Positions 18,923-28,448 are shown, counted from the first letter of the stretch. The stretch: 64,000 bases of DNA from Psychroflexus sp. ALD_RP9 (GCF_017311165.1 NZ_CP062973.1:186001-250000), one strand, 5' to 3'. A program made the numbers and translations. The notes: a model not told the origin generated them from the letters alone.

Positions 18923-19558
18923 ATGAAAAAAACTTACTACATCTTTTTGTTTTTCAGCTTCATTTTTTGCCAATTTTTAAGTGCACAGCCTGAATTATTT
19001 AGAAATAACTTTAATGAATACAAAGATTTTAGTTTATCAAAACAACAAGTTAAAGAGCTACAAAAAGAAGGCGAATTAATCATTTTTAATCGTGATAAGC
19101 ACACCACGCGTTTCGCCAAAAAATTATTTAGTAAAAAAGTTGGTAGGTCTGTTAAAGAGAAAACTAGAACTGGTAAAGAAGAATATGAAGTTATAGCTAG
19201 AAAAAAAATTCTTCACTATCGTATTAATTATATTTTCTTTGATGGTGACGAAAATTCTTACCAATCAATTGAAAAATCACGCCAGCGCATGCTAAATCTA
19301 CTTGAGAAAGATTATAACTTCGAAAGCATTGCCAGACAATACTCTATGGATCAAAACCGGTATAAAGGTGGTGACTCTGGCTGGTTTAAAATTGAAAGTG
19401 TAAACGAAGATTTTAAAAATGCTATTACTAACACAATGCGATACGCCGATGAAGTTTTTCGAGTAGATTTACCTGAACAAAATTGGTACTATTTAGTTAA
19501 GAAAAGTTATTCACCACAAAAAATTGAAGAGATTTTAGTGATTAAACACAAGAAGTAG
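18923..19558 (+). CDS. Secreted parvulin-type peptidylprolyl isomerase
   Basis: A 211-residue exported protein with a signal peptide (cleavage after FLSAQ, near residue 22). The central part is short and charged. Residues about 100-205 form a parvulin (PPIC) domain with the typical AIARQYSMD-like segment (ESIARQYSMDQNRYKGGDSG) and a GDSGWF turn. Such proteins help fold periplasmic or outer membrane proteins. The domain is short and the sequence before it is unusual, so a scaffold without isomerase activity is possible. It lies 4 bases after tsaD and overlaps nothing; rsmE starts one base after its stop. Confidence 0.75.
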   Translation: MKKTYYIFLFFSFIFCQFLSAQPELFRNNFNEYKDFSLSKQQVKELQKEGELIIFNRDKHTTRFAKKLFSKKVGRSVKEKTRTGKEEYEVIARKKILHYRINYIFFDGDENSYQSIEKSRQRMLNLLEKDYNFESIARQYSMDQNRYKGGDSGWFKIESVNEDFKNAITNTMRYADEVFRVDLPEQNWYYLVKKSYSPQKIEEILVIKHKK

Positions 19559-19559
19559 A

Positions 19560-20270
19560 ATGCAACTATTTTACCAGCCAAATTTTGAACAAAACGCCAC
19601 TAACATTGTATTTGATGCACATGAAAGTAAACACATGTTCAAAGTGTTAAGAAAACAGGTTGGCGATTTAATAAAAGTTACAAATGGTCGCGGACTACTT
19701 GCTGAGGGAGAAATTTCAATTATCACTCAAAAACAATGTATTGTAAATGTTCTTGACATTAAATTTGAAACAAAAAAAAACTACCATATCCACATAGCGA
19801 TTTCACCGACCAAATCTAATGACCGGTTCGAATGGTTTTTAGAGAAAGCAACTGAAATTGGCATTGATGAAATTACACCAATCATCACAGAACACTCTGA
19901 ACGTAAAAAACTTAAACTTGATCGTGGTGAACGTGTTATTCAATCAGCCATGAAACAATCTTTAAAGCTTTATAAGCCTAAACTTAATCATCTCACTAAA
20001 CTTAATGATTTATTAATTAATGCCACTGAAGACGAAAAATACATTGCACATTGTGAAGAAAGTAAACATAAAAAACAACTGATTACAAGTTGTAATAAAC
20101 AAAAATCTTATCTTGTGCTTATCGGCCCTGAAGGTGATTTTAGTTCGCAGGAAATTAAAAATGCAATAAACAATAATTTTGATGAAGTTAACCTATCGCA
20201 ACAACGTTTAAGAACCGAAACTGCTGCTATAGTTTCTACACACAGTCTAAATATACTTCAACTATTATGA
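19560..20270 (+). CDS. rsmE: 16S rRNA (uracil(1498)-N3)-methyltransferase
   Basis: A 236-residue SPOUT methyltransferase that methylates U1498 of 16S rRNA. The PUA-like N-terminus contains HESKHMFKVLRKQVGD and the SPOUT knot shows ISPTKSNDRFEWFLEKATEIG, IGPEGDFSSQEI and LRTETAAI, all RsmE hallmarks. Length is normal. It starts one base after the PPIase gene and its stop overlaps the start of the DUF4159 gene (ATGA type overlap). Confidence 0.95.
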   Translation: MQLFYQPNFEQNATNIVFDAHESKHMFKVLRKQVGDLIKVTNGRGLLAEGEISIITQKQCIVNVLDIKFETKKNYHIHIAISPTKSNDRFEWFLEKATEIGIDEITPIITEHSERKKLKLDRGERVIQSAMKQSLKLYKPKLNHLTKLNDLLINATEDEKYIAHCEESKHKKQLITSCNKQKSYLVLIGPEGDFSSQEIKNAINNNFDEVNLSQQRLRTETAAIVSTHSLNILQLL

Positions 20271-20908
20271 AATTTAATCTAAATTTATTTTTAATATTAT
20301 TTGCTTCTTTTGCTTTTTCACAAAATATAGCGGTATTAAAATATAATGGCGGTGGTGATTGGTATAGCAATCCAACAGCACTACCAAATTTAGTTAAATT
20401 CAGTAATGCACAGATTAACACAAAAATAAGTCCTCAAATTGCTGAAGTTAAAGCAAGTAGCCCAGAACTGTTCAGTTTTCCATATGTTTACATGACAGGT
20501 CATGGCAACGTTTTTTTTAGTCCTGAAGACATCAAAAACTTAAGATTATACTTAAAATCTGGCGGTTTTTTACATATTGATGATAACTATGGCTTAGACC
20601 AATACATTAGACCTGAACTTAAAAAACTATTTCCTGATAAAACATTAGAGCTTTTACCAGCAAATCATCCTATTTTTAATCGGGTGTTTAATTTTCCAAA
20701 CGGTTTACCAAAAATTCATGAACATGATGGTAAACCACCTCAAGCTTACGGTATTTTTGAAGATAGCCGTTTAATCTTGTTATATACTCACGAAAGTGAT
20801 TTAGGTAATGGTTGGGAAGACCAAGCTATCCATAACGACCCAGAAGAAGTTCGATTAAAAGCTTTAAAAATGGGCACCAACATCTTACATTATATTTTTG
20901 TAAAATGA
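20267..20908 (+). CDS. DUF4159 domain protein, secreted
   Basis: A 213-residue protein with a signal peptide (about 1-18, ending AFSQ) and one DUF4159 domain. Recognisable parts are YMTGHGNVFFSPEDIKNLR, LKSGGFLHIDDNYG and the ending with HDGKPPQAYGIFEDSRLILLYT. The fold resembles a class I glutamine amidotransferase or Rossmann type, but catalytic residues are not clear. It overlaps rsmE by 4 bases and the TrmH-like gene by 4 bases, so it is translationally coupled. Its function is unknown. Confidence 0.8.
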   Translation: MKFNLNLFLILFASFAFSQNIAVLKYNGGGDWYSNPTALPNLVKFSNAQINTKISPQIAEVKASSPELFSFPYVYMTGHGNVFFSPEDIKNLRLYLKSGGFLHIDDNYGLDQYIRPELKKLFPDKTLELLPANHPIFNRVFNFPNGLPKIHEHDGKPPQAYGIFEDSRLILLYTHESDLGNGWEDQAIHNDPEEVRLKALKMGTNILHYIFVK

Positions 20909-21417
20909 ACCAACAACTTGAACATCATCAGGTTGGCCATAAACCAACTAAAGCAAAATTAACTTTAGTTATTCCAGATTTATCAAGTCCAGCCAATTTA
21001 GGGTCAATATTTAGAATTGCTGATGCTTTTGGTGTTCAATCGGTATTTTTAACCGAAGATGTTCAACAACTCATGCAAAGCAATCGGTTTAAACGTACAT
21101 CAAGAAGCACTGAAAAATATATATCCACAAAATTATTTAATTCTATTGAAAATTTACGAGAACAACTTCAAGACGATGGAAACCAACTAATAGCTTTAGA
21201 GCTTACTAAAAAAAGTGAAAATATTTCTACATATCACTTTAAAAATCAAAATATAGCTTTAATTATTGGTCATGAAAAAATGGGTCTTTCTGAAGATTTA
21301 TTAAAGCAAATTGAAACCCATTTGCACATAAATATGTACGGCAACAATAGCAGCTTAAATGTTGCCCAAAGCTTAGGAATTGCTCTTTATGAAATCTCAA
21401 AACAAAGTAATGTCTAA
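20905..21417 (+). CDS. SpoU/TrmH-family tRNA/rRNA methyltransferase
   Basis: A 170-residue SPOUT enzyme. SpoU motifs are visible: LSSPANLGSIFRIADAFGV (motif 1), IGHEKMGLSEDL (motif 2) and LNVAQSLGIALYEI (motif 3). These use SAM to methylate the 2'-OH of a ribose in tRNA or rRNA; the target nucleotide cannot be read from the sequence. It overlaps the DUF4159 gene by 4 bases and the next gene by 8 bases. Confidence 0.88.
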   Translation: MNQQLEHHQVGHKPTKAKLTLVIPDLSSPANLGSIFRIADAFGVQSVFLTEDVQQLMQSNRFKRTSRSTEKYISTKLFNSIENLREQLQDDGNQLIALELTKKSENISTYHFKNQNIALIIGHEKMGLSEDLLKQIETHLHINMYGNNSSLNVAQSLGIALYEISKQSNV

Positions 21418-22612
21418 GTTTGAAGATTATTTAGCAAAACCTATTCAAGATTTTATAGCTGAGCACTATCACTCTTCTATTGAAGCCTTAGTCTTAAAAA
21501 AACAAATTTTCGACAAGATTTCTAACCAAGCCTTAGCACAACAGATTAAAGCTAAACAAAAAGCTAGGTTGAAGTTACCGAACTTATTTAAACGTCGGGA
21601 TATCGTTTATCCACAAGATTTAAATTTACAGCAAACATCATCTGAGCTAACTGCACAATACAAAACCAAATTTATAAACAAAATTTATAAGATTGCTGAT
21701 TTAACTGGTGGTTTTGGAATAGATAGTATGGCTTTTGCTAAAAAAGCCGATAAGGTTTATCATATTGAGCAGAATACAGACTTGTCTGAGCTTGCGACAT
21801 TTAATTTTAAACAATTAAAAATCAGTAACATATCAACAATAAATACAACTGATGTCGCATTTTTGAAAAATATAAAATTTAAGCTAGATTTACTTTATAT
21901 CGATCCGTCAAGGCGTGACAAGAAACTCCATAAAGTATTTATGCTGGAAGATTGCTCACCAAACGTTCTTGAAAACATGGAACTTTATGCTGAAAAATCA
22001 AGACAAGTATTGCTTAAATTATCACCATTATTCGACTTAAAAAAAATAATTTCAGATTTAAAGCACGTTAAACAAATTGATGTTTTAAGTATAAAAAATG
22101 AAGTAAAAGAACTTCTGGTACTCGTCGATTTTAAATTTAATGGTGAACCTAAAATTATATGTGTCGATTTACTAAATGAAACTAAAGCGGCAATATTTGA
22201 ATTTAACTTTAAAAAAGAATTAAACATAGAAACTAGATTATCTCAACCTGAGATTGGCCAAATTTTAATAGAGCCGATGGGAAGTATTCTTAAAGCTGGT
22301 GGTTTTAAAAGTTTAGCAGATGATTACCACTTAAAAAAGTTACATGTAAACACCCATCTGTATACTTCAAACAAAGCCTTAAATGAAGCAATTGGGAGAC
22401 AGTTCAACATTATTAGAATCGAGGCTTATAAACCCAAATCACTCAAAAAGTTGTATAAAAATAAAAAAGCTAATGTTAGTAGCCGTAACTTTCCATTAAG
22501 TGTTGATGAAATCAAGAAAAAAATAGGTATTTATGATGGTGGTGAAACCTATTTATTTTTCACCACCAATTATAAAAATCAACGTATAGTTATCGAAGCA
22601 AATAAATTATAA
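21410..22612 (+). CDS. Class I SAM methyltransferase with THUMP-like domain (PG_1098 type)
   Basis: A 400-residue protein. The N-terminal ~85 residues are helical and basic; the middle has a Rossmann fold with IADLTGGFGIDSMAFAKK (SAM loop) and DLLYIDPSRRD, resembling a DPPR/NPPY-type catalytic motif; the C-terminus (about 280-400) has the THUMP-like features ILKAGGFKSLADDYHLKKL and KKANVSSRNFPLSVDEI. It probably modifies RNA. The ATG at 21410 overlaps the preceding stop; an in-frame TTG lies upstream at 21380 and an ATG at 21389. The gene ends one base before the convergent murA stop. Confidence 0.82.
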   Translation: MSKFEDYLAKPIQDFIAEHYHSSIEALVLKKQIFDKISNQALAQQIKAKQKARLKLPNLFKRRDIVYPQDLNLQQTSSELTAQYKTKFINKIYKIADLTGGFGIDSMAFAKKADKVYHIEQNTDLSELATFNFKQLKISNISTINTTDVAFLKNIKFKLDLLYIDPSRRDKKLHKVFMLEDCSPNVLENMELYAEKSRQVLLKLSPLFDLKKIISDLKHVKQIDVLSIKNEVKELLVLVDFKFNGEPKIICVDLLNETKAAIFEFNFKKELNIETRLSQPEIGQILIEPMGSILKAGGFKSLADDYHLKKLHVNTHLYTSNKALNEAIGRQFNIIRIEAYKPKSLKKLYKNKKANVSSRNFPLSVDEIKKKIGIYDGGETYLFFTTNYKNQRIVIEANKL

Positions 22613-23926
22613 TTAATCGAATCTTGTAATTTTTGCACCAATAGCGCGTAAACGCTTGTCGATATTTTCGTAACCGCGATCTATTTGTTCTATGTTGTGT
22701 ATTGTAGAGGTTCCTTTTGCTGAAAGTGCTGCAATTAAAAGCGAAATACCAGCACGAATATCTGGACTTGTCATGGTAGTTGCTTTTAGTTGCGACTGAA
22801 AATCGTGGCCGATGACAGTTGCGCGGTGAGGATCACACAAAATAATTTTTGCACCCATATCTATTAACTTATCGACAAAAAACAAGCGACTTTCAAACAT
22901 TTTTTGATGTATTAAAACGCTACCTCGTGCTTGCGTTGCAACAACTAGCATAATACTAAGAAGGTCAGGCGTAAAACCAGGCCATGGCGCATCGCTAATA
23001 TTCATGATAGAACCATCTATAAAACTTGCAACCTCATAACCATTAGTATGTGCTGGAATATAAATGTCGTCTTTATTTTTTTCAACTGTAATGCCAAGTT
23101 TTCTAAATGTTTCAGGAATAATACCAAGATCATCCCAGCTTACATTTTTAATGGTAAGTTCACTTTTAGTCATTGCAGCAAGGCCAATCCATGAGCCAAT
23201 TTCTATCATATCTGGTAAAACTGAATGCTCGCAACCTGAAAGTTTTTCGACGCCTTCTATGTGTAATAAGTTTGAGCCTATACCTTTAATATTTGCGCCC
23301 ATGGCTACCATCATTTTACATAACTGCTGAATGTAAGGTTCGCAAGCTGCGTTGTAAATAGTTGTTTTACCCTTAGCTAAAACAGCAGCCATTATAATAT
23401 TGGCAGTTCCTGTAACTGAAGCTTCTTCAAGTAACATATCAGCTCCTTTTAAGCCTTTAGGCGCTTCTACTCCGTAAAATCGTTCTTCTTTATTGTATCT
23501 AAAATCAGCACCCAATTTTATAAATCCACCAAAATGCGTATCTAAACGTCTTCTACCTATTTTATCGCCACCAGGTCGAGGAATGTAACCTTTACCAAAC
23601 CTTCCTAAGAGCGGACCAACAATCATAATAGAGCCTCGTAAACTACTGCCTTCATCTTTAAACTGCTGACTTTCTAAATATTCTAAATTAAGTTCGTCAC
23701 TTTTAAAAGAAAATTTTCCTTTACCAAGCTTTTGAATTTTTACACCTAAATTACCTAATATTTCTATAAGCTTATTGACATCACGAATATCAGGCACATT
23801 ACTAATGTGAACTTCTTCATCGGTTAATAAAACAGCACATAAAATTTGTAGAGCTTCATTTTTGGCACCTTGAGGCGTGATTTCGCCTTTAAGTTGGTGA
23901 CCACCTTCAATTTGAAAAGTCGCCAT
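22613..23926 (-). CDS. murA: UDP-N-acetylglucosamine 1-carboxyvinyltransferase with Asp in place of the fosfomycin-target Cys
   Basis: MurA catalyses the first committed step of peptidoglycan synthesis, transferring enolpyruvate from PEP to UDP-GlcNAc. The 437-residue sequence is of normal length, with K22/N23 (GAKNEAL) conserved. The mobile active-site loop reads PRPGGDKIGRRRLDTH, so residue 121 is Asp where E. coli has Cys115, the residue alkylated by fosfomycin. Asp at this site is known from naturally fosfomycin-resistant MurAs of Mycobacterium and Chlamydia, and keeps the enzyme active. Resistance here is therefore predicted, not shown. The gene follows the DUF4290 gene by 2 bases. Confidence 0.96.
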   Translation of the reverse strand: MATFQIEGGHQLKGEITPQGAKNEALQILCAVLLTDEEVHISNVPDIRDVNKLIEILGNLGVKIQKLGKGKFSFKSDELNLEYLESQQFKDEGSSLRGSIMIVGPLLGRFGKGYIPRPGGDKIGRRRLDTHFGGFIKLGADFRYNKEERFYGVEAPKGLKGADMLLEEASVTGTANIIMAAVLAKGKTTIYNAACEPYIQQLCKMMVAMGANIKGIGSNLLHIEGVEKLSGCEHSVLPDMIEIGSWIGLAAMTKSELTIKNVSWDDLGIIPETFRKLGITVEKNKDDIYIPAHTNGYEVASFIDGSIMNISDAPWPGFTPDLLSIMLVVATQARGSVLIHQKMFESRLFFVDKLIDMGAKIILCDPHRATVIGHDFQSQLKATTMTSPDIRAGISLLIAALSAKGTSTIHNIEQIDRGYENIDKRLRAIGAKITRFD

Positions 23927-23928
23927 GT

Positions 23929-24576
23929 TTACTTGCGTTTACGGTTATTTCGGTTATTGTTTCGGTAATTCTTTTTGTTAGATTTTTGGCGTTTAGAGTA
24001 AGATGTAAATTTAACCAAATCAGCTGCATCACTTAAATGATCTTCATCAGCTTTAATACTTAGCTTTCCGTTACTTAACTCGAATAAATGGTCTAATATT
24101 ACTTTGTCTTCAACGCTATCTCTATTCCAGTTTAGATAACACTTTTTCATGTGGTTAGCAATGGTTAAAACTAAACCTTCTTTTAAATCTCCATCATCAA
24201 GCTTGATCGCCTCATCTATCATACGTTTAATGTTGTTTCCGTAAAATCTGTATTTAGGGAAATTTTGTGGATATTCAAGTGGTTCAGGCTTTTCATAAAG
24301 CAGCTCTGGTGTTGGTTTAGGAAAAGGCGAATCGACATCAAGCTTAAAGTTGCTAATAATAAAAAGTTGATCCCAGAGTTTATGCTGAAAATCAGGGACA
24401 TCACGCAAGTGAGGCTGCATGTTGCCCATAACGTCTATAATTGCCTTAGCAGTTTCGTTTCGTTTTTGTTGATCGCTTATTGTAATGGCGTGTTCAACCA
24501 TTTTTTGAATATGTCTACCATATTCAGGAATACGGAGTAATGTACGTTCTGAATTGTATTCTAAATTATCTGTCAA
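23929..24576 (-). CDS. DUF4290 family protein
   Basis: A 215-residue cytosolic protein of the Bacteroidota-specific DUF4290 family. It begins LEYNSERTLLRIPEYGRHIQ, which is the conserved family start, and ends in a basic low-complexity tail rich in Asn, Arg and Lys (last ~25 residues). No function is known. The start is TTG at 24576, since the conserved N-terminus begins there and no ATG precedes it. It is transcribed together with murA, 2 bases away. Confidence 0.82.
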   Translation of the reverse strand: MTDNLEYNSERTLLRIPEYGRHIQKMVEHAITISDQQKRNETAKAIIDVMGNMQPHLRDVPDFQHKLWDQLFIISNFKLDVDSPFPKPTPELLYEKPEPLEYPQNFPKYRFYGNNIKRMIDEAIKLDDGDLKEGLVLTIANHMKKCYLNWNRDSVEDKVILDHLFELSNGKLSIKADEDHLSDAADLVKFTSYSKRQKSNKKNYRNNNRNNRKRK

Positions 24577-24635
24577 AATTATAAATTTAATCGCTTTGTT
24601 TGCAAATTACACAATAATATTAAGGTAATAGATTT

Positions 24636-24926
24636 TTATAATGAAATAACGCCTTTAACTTTATCTCCTACTTCTTTATATCTAGAAATAACATGATCTG
24701 GTGATTTCATTTTCACATGTATAGAAACACTAGTATATTTGCCTTTTGAAGATTGTTTAGTGGTTATTACAGCGTCTGTATTATCAAAAATTAAAGCTAG
24801 TTGTTCAAGTTCAGCTTCGTTTTGGGTAGGCAAAATAAATTTAAAAAGGTATAAAGATGGCCAATTGGTTGATTTTTTTAATTGCTTTTTAAGTTTTTTA
24901 TAAAACTCGTCTGAGTTTGATTGCAT
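24636..24926 (-). CDS. DUF493 (YbeD-like) family protein
   Basis: A 96-residue protein of the DUF493 family, a small ACT-like fold. The segment LYLFKFILPTQNEAELEQLA and the ending VISRYKEVGDKVKGVISL fit the family. Function is unknown. It lies just upstream of the DUF4290-murA pair with a 59-base gap, and is divergent from the P-loop ATPase. A -7 element (TATATTTG, minus strand 24938-24945) precedes it, with TAG instead of TTG at the -33 position. Confidence 0.82.
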   Translation of the reverse strand: MQSNSDEFYKKLKKQLKKSTNWPSLYLFKFILPTQNEAELEQLALIFDNTDAVITTKQSSKGKYTSVSIHVKMKSPDHVISRYKEVGDKVKGVISL

Positions 24927-24937
24927 ACTTTTTTTTG

Positions 24938-24945
24938 CAAATATA
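24938..24945 (-). promoter_or_regulatory. -7 element for the DUF493-DUF4290-murA genes
   Basis: TATATTTG on the minus strand matches TAnnTTTG exactly. The triplet 19 bases upstream is TAG, one base off the TTG consensus. The predicted start site lies within about 10 bases of the DUF493 ATG, so the leader is very short. Confidence 0.45.
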
Positions 24946-24993
24946 CTTGTAATCTATTAAATATCTAAATACATTTTACAATACATTTATTTT

Positions 24994-25527
24994 ATGCAAC
25001 CACAAAAAATTGTACTAATTGGCGGGCCAAGTACTGGAAAATCGACTTTAATTGAAGCACTAACCCATTTAAAGTATCAATGCTTACCAGAAATTTCAAG
25101 AGAGGTAACTCGAAAAGCTAAAGAAGAAGGCTTTGACCAACTGTTTCTTAGCGATCCATTAAAATTTAGCAAATTATTACTTGAAGGCAGAATTAGTCAG
25201 TTTAAAGCAGCTAAAGCACTTTCAACAAAATATGTATTTATTGATCGAGGTATTCCTGATATTACAGCATATATGGATCATTTTAAACAAGATTATCCCA
25301 AAAATTTCACTAAAGCAAACAAGAAATATATTTACGATAAAGTTTTTATTCTACCAATTTGGAAATCGATTTACACAAAAGACGATGAACGATTTGAAGC
25401 GTTTGAATTGGCTAAAGAACTTCAAGATGCTTTGATAACAACCTATACAAATTTAGGCTATAATTTAATTGAAGTACCAAAAGATAATGTAGAAAAGCGT
25501 GTAGAATTTGTACTTTCACATCTTTAA
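24994..25527 (+). CDS. NadR-like P-loop ATPase (AAA_28 type)
   Basis: A 177-residue protein with a Walker A loop GGPSTGKST (10-18), the RDRG/IDRG-type segment FIDRGIPDITAY near residue 80, and a C-terminal helical part. This matches the AAA_28 / NadR kinase-type P-loop family, which includes nicotinamide riboside kinase domains. The NMN-adenylyl domain of NadR is absent. The substrate is unknown. It precedes recQ by about 12 bases and likely shares its transcript. Confidence 0.78.
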   Translation: MQPQKIVLIGGPSTGKSTLIEALTHLKYQCLPEISREVTRKAKEEGFDQLFLSDPLKFSKLLLEGRISQFKAAKALSTKYVFIDRGIPDITAYMDHFKQDYPKNFTKANKKYIYDKVFILPIWKSIYTKDDERFEAFELAKELQDALITTYTNLGYNLIEVPKDNVEKRVEFVLSHL

Positions 25528-25539
25528 GTTAAAGTGGTC

Positions 25540-27426
25540 ATGACACCTGAAGAAGCATTAAAAAAATATTGGGGTTATGAAGCTTTTTTACCTAAGCAAG
25601 ACAGCGTTATTGCTAATGTTTTAAAGCAGAAAGACACATTAGCTATTTTACCAACAGGTGCAGGAAAATCAATTTGCTACCAAATACCGGCTGTAATTTC
25701 TAAGGGAATTTGCTTAGTTGTATCGCCTTTACTTGCTTTAATGCAAGATCAGGTTGTTAACCTAAACAATCGAGGTATTAAGGCCACTTACATCAAGTCG
25801 AAAATGCTTTTAAATGAAGTTCATAGAGAACTTGATAACTGTCAATTTGGCAATTATAAATTACTATATATATCGCCTGAACGCTTAAAAAGACAAGAGA
25901 TTTTTGAACATGTTATAAATTTACCCATTTCATTTGTAGCCGTCGATGAGGCACATTGTATTTCCCAATGGGGTCATGACTTTAGGCCTGCCTATCGGGA
26001 AATTTCACGCTTACGTGAGTTTTTACCTAACTTGAAGTTTTTAGCCTTAACAGCCACGGCAACTTCAACTGTTGCAAATGATATTATTGAAAATTTAAAA
26101 TTAAATTCGCCTTATGTTTTAAAAGACAGCTTTAAAAAAGAGCAAATTTCAATTTTAAAAAAAGAATCGTCAGACAAGTTATATTCTATTTTAAATATAT
26201 TAAAAGAAGAAAAAGGATCTGGAATAATTTATGTAAGAAGACGTCAATCAGCGCATGATATTAGTCGTTTTTTAAATCATCATGACATCACTTCAGCAGC
26301 TTTTCATGCTGGAGTAGATCAATCAAAAAAAAACACAACTTTACAGGATTGGTTGGCAAACAAAATTCAAGTAGTTGTGGCAACAACTGCATTTGGTATG
26401 GGTATCGACAAGCCTGATGTTCGATTTGTGATTCATTATCATTTACCTGAGAGTTTAGAAAACTATTATCAAGAAATTGGTCGTGCTGCACGTGATCGTA
26501 AACCTGCAAAGGCAATTTTATTGTATAATCAAAATGACATTATTCATTTAAAAAATGTACATCTAAAATCGATTATTACGCCTGATGATGTTAAGCTAGT
26601 GTACAAAAAATTGTTACAGTACTTTAGGATTGCTTTTGGTGAAGGAGAGTTTTTTGAAGTTGATTTAAACTTTACGAAGTTTTGTGAAAAATATAAACTT
26701 AACACTCATAATGCCTACCAATCACTTCAGTTATTAGACAAAATTGATGTGATTAGACTATCTAAAAGCTTTAAACGCACCACTAAAATTCAGTTTAAAA
26801 GCAACAGCAAAACTCTTTTAAACTTCATTGAAAAGCATAAAAAATACTATCAATTAGTTAGTACCATACTAAGAACCTACGGTGGAATTTTTGACCACAA
26901 ACTCAGAATAAACACAGAATTAATTGCGCACAAAGTTAAATTAACAGAATTTGAAGTTGTGAAGCAATTAAAAGAACTTTCAGCCCAAGATTTAGTTGAG
27001 GTTGAAAGCTTTAAACATGACTTAAGTTTGGTTTTCTTAGTTCCACGTGAAGATGAAGCAAGCATTAATCCATTTAAAAAAATAATCATTCAAAATGGTG
27101 AGCATAAAAAGGATCAAATAAAAGCTGTCATAGAATTTGCTTCAGAAAACAACGAGTGTTTACAAAATAAAATTCTTTATTACTTTGGGGAAGTTAGTTC
27201 ACGACCTTGTGGCAACTGTAGCAACTGCAATAAAAAACTTAAAAGTGAAGTAAGTATAAAAGAAGAAATTTTAAATTTACTGAAGCAGTATAAGGAACTA
27301 AATTCACAAGAAATTATAAGCTTACTCAAACTTAATGAAAATGTAGTTTTAGACACACTTAAAGCACTTTACATTAACCATAAAATTAAATTAACACCTA
27401 AGAAAAAATATACAATCAATGCGTAA
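25540..27426 (+). CDS. recQ: ATP-dependent DNA helicase RecQ
   Basis: A 3'-5' DNA helicase acting in recombination and replication repair. The 628-residue protein has Walker A LPTGAGKS (38-45), the DEAH box in VDEAHCISQWGHDFRP, the HRIGRxxR-type motif VI (YQEIGRAARD), and a RecQ-Ct zinc-binding cluster with cysteines in CLQNKILYYFG and PCGNCSNC. The length is normal for short RecQ forms; an HRDC domain is not obvious. A GTG two codons upstream (25534) is possible, but the ATG is preferred. Its last codons overlap fmt by 8 bases. Confidence 0.93.
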   Translation: MTPEEALKKYWGYEAFLPKQDSVIANVLKQKDTLAILPTGAGKSICYQIPAVISKGICLVVSPLLALMQDQVVNLNNRGIKATYIKSKMLLNEVHRELDNCQFGNYKLLYISPERLKRQEIFEHVINLPISFVAVDEAHCISQWGHDFRPAYREISRLREFLPNLKFLALTATATSTVANDIIENLKLNSPYVLKDSFKKEQISILKKESSDKLYSILNILKEEKGSGIIYVRRRQSAHDISRFLNHHDITSAAFHAGVDQSKKNTTLQDWLANKIQVVVATTAFGMGIDKPDVRFVIHYHLPESLENYYQEIGRAARDRKPAKAILLYNQNDIIHLKNVHLKSIITPDDVKLVYKKLLQYFRIAFGEGEFFEVDLNFTKFCEKYKLNTHNAYQSLQLLDKIDVIRLSKSFKRTTKIQFKSNSKTLLNFIEKHKKYYQLVSTILRTYGGIFDHKLRINTELIAHKVKLTEFEVVKQLKELSAQDLVEVESFKHDLSLVFLVPREDEASINPFKKIIIQNGEHKKDQIKAVIEFASENNECLQNKILYYFGEVSSRPCGNCSNCNKKLKSEVSIKEEILNLLKQYKELNSQEIISLLKLNENVVLDTLKALYINHKIKLTPKKKYTINA

Positions 27427-28363
27427 ATTACGAATATTATTTATGGGAACTCCCGATTTTGCTGTCAAGACCTTAAAATCAATTCATGAGAGTTTTGAGG
27501 TTTGTGGTGTTGTTACTGCACCAGATAAGCCGGCTGGTCGCGGTCGAAAACTCAATAAGTCTGCAGTAAAGGTTTATGCAGAATCTATCGATTTAGAAAT
27601 TTTACAACCAACTAACCTTAAGTCTGAAAAATTTCAAAATGAATTAAAACGTTTAAATCCGAATTTAATAGTAGTTGTTGCTTTTAGAATGCTTCCTAAA
27701 TCGGTTTGGAATTTTCCTAAATACGGAACATTTAATATTCATGCCTCATTATTGCCAGAATACAGAGGCGCAGCACCTATAAACTGGGCTATTATTAATG
27801 GTGAAAACAAAACAGGCGTCACGAGTTTTTTTATAGATGATAAAATTGATACTGGTGAAATTATCAAACAAAAAGAAATTTTAATTTCACCTGATGAAAC
27901 TGCAGGAAGTCTACACGATAAATTAATGCACTTAGGAGCTGCGCTTGCAGTTGAAACTTGTAAGGCCATTCAAGAAGAGCAAGTTGTAACGACTAAACAG
28001 CCAAAACTAAGCCCTAAAGAAGCGCCAAAACTCACAAAAGAAAACACACAAATTAATTGGAATAATTCTAGCAAAAGTATTATTAATCTAGTAAAAGGTT
28101 TGAATCCTTATCCTATGTCTTGGACAACGTTCAATGAAGATGGTTCTAAAAAATCAGTAAAGATTATAGAACTTTCAAACTCAGATGAAACAATTAAGGC
28201 AAATCCTGGAGAGGTTATACTTAGCAAAAAACAGATTCTTATAAAAACTAAAGATGATTGGGTTGAAATTAAAAAGCTAAAATATCCGGGTAAAAAAGCG
28301 CTAAATATTCAAGATTTTTTGAATGGGTATAGCAGACCAGATCAACTAAAATTAAGCCTTTAA
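27419..28363 (+). CDS. fmt: Methionyl-tRNA formyltransferase
   Basis: Formylates initiator Met-tRNA using 10-formyl-THF. The 314-residue protein has the formyltransferase fold with catalytic residues N106, H108 and D144 (NIHASLLPEYRG, IDDKIDTGEI) and the anticodon-independent C-terminal domain. Length is normal. It overlaps recQ by 8 bases, so the two are co-translated; an unusual pairing in other bacteria but common in this phylum as far as I know. Confidence 0.96.
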   Translation: MRKLRILFMGTPDFAVKTLKSIHESFEVCGVVTAPDKPAGRGRKLNKSAVKVYAESIDLEILQPTNLKSEKFQNELKRLNPNLIVVVAFRMLPKSVWNFPKYGTFNIHASLLPEYRGAAPINWAIINGENKTGVTSFFIDDKIDTGEIIKQKEILISPDETAGSLHDKLMHLGAALAVETCKAIQEEQVVTTKQPKLSPKEAPKLTKENTQINWNNSSKSIINLVKGLNPYPMSWTTFNEDGSKKSVKIIELSNSDETIKANPGEVILSKKQILIKTKDDWVEIKKLKYPGKKALNIQDFLNGYSRPDQLKLSL

Positions 28364-28448
28364 ATTCAGTCGGATAGCTAATTTTAGCAGTAAAACATAA
28401 AAAAATGAGGTTTTTTAGGGATTTTCAAAGGATTTATCTTCAAAATAC

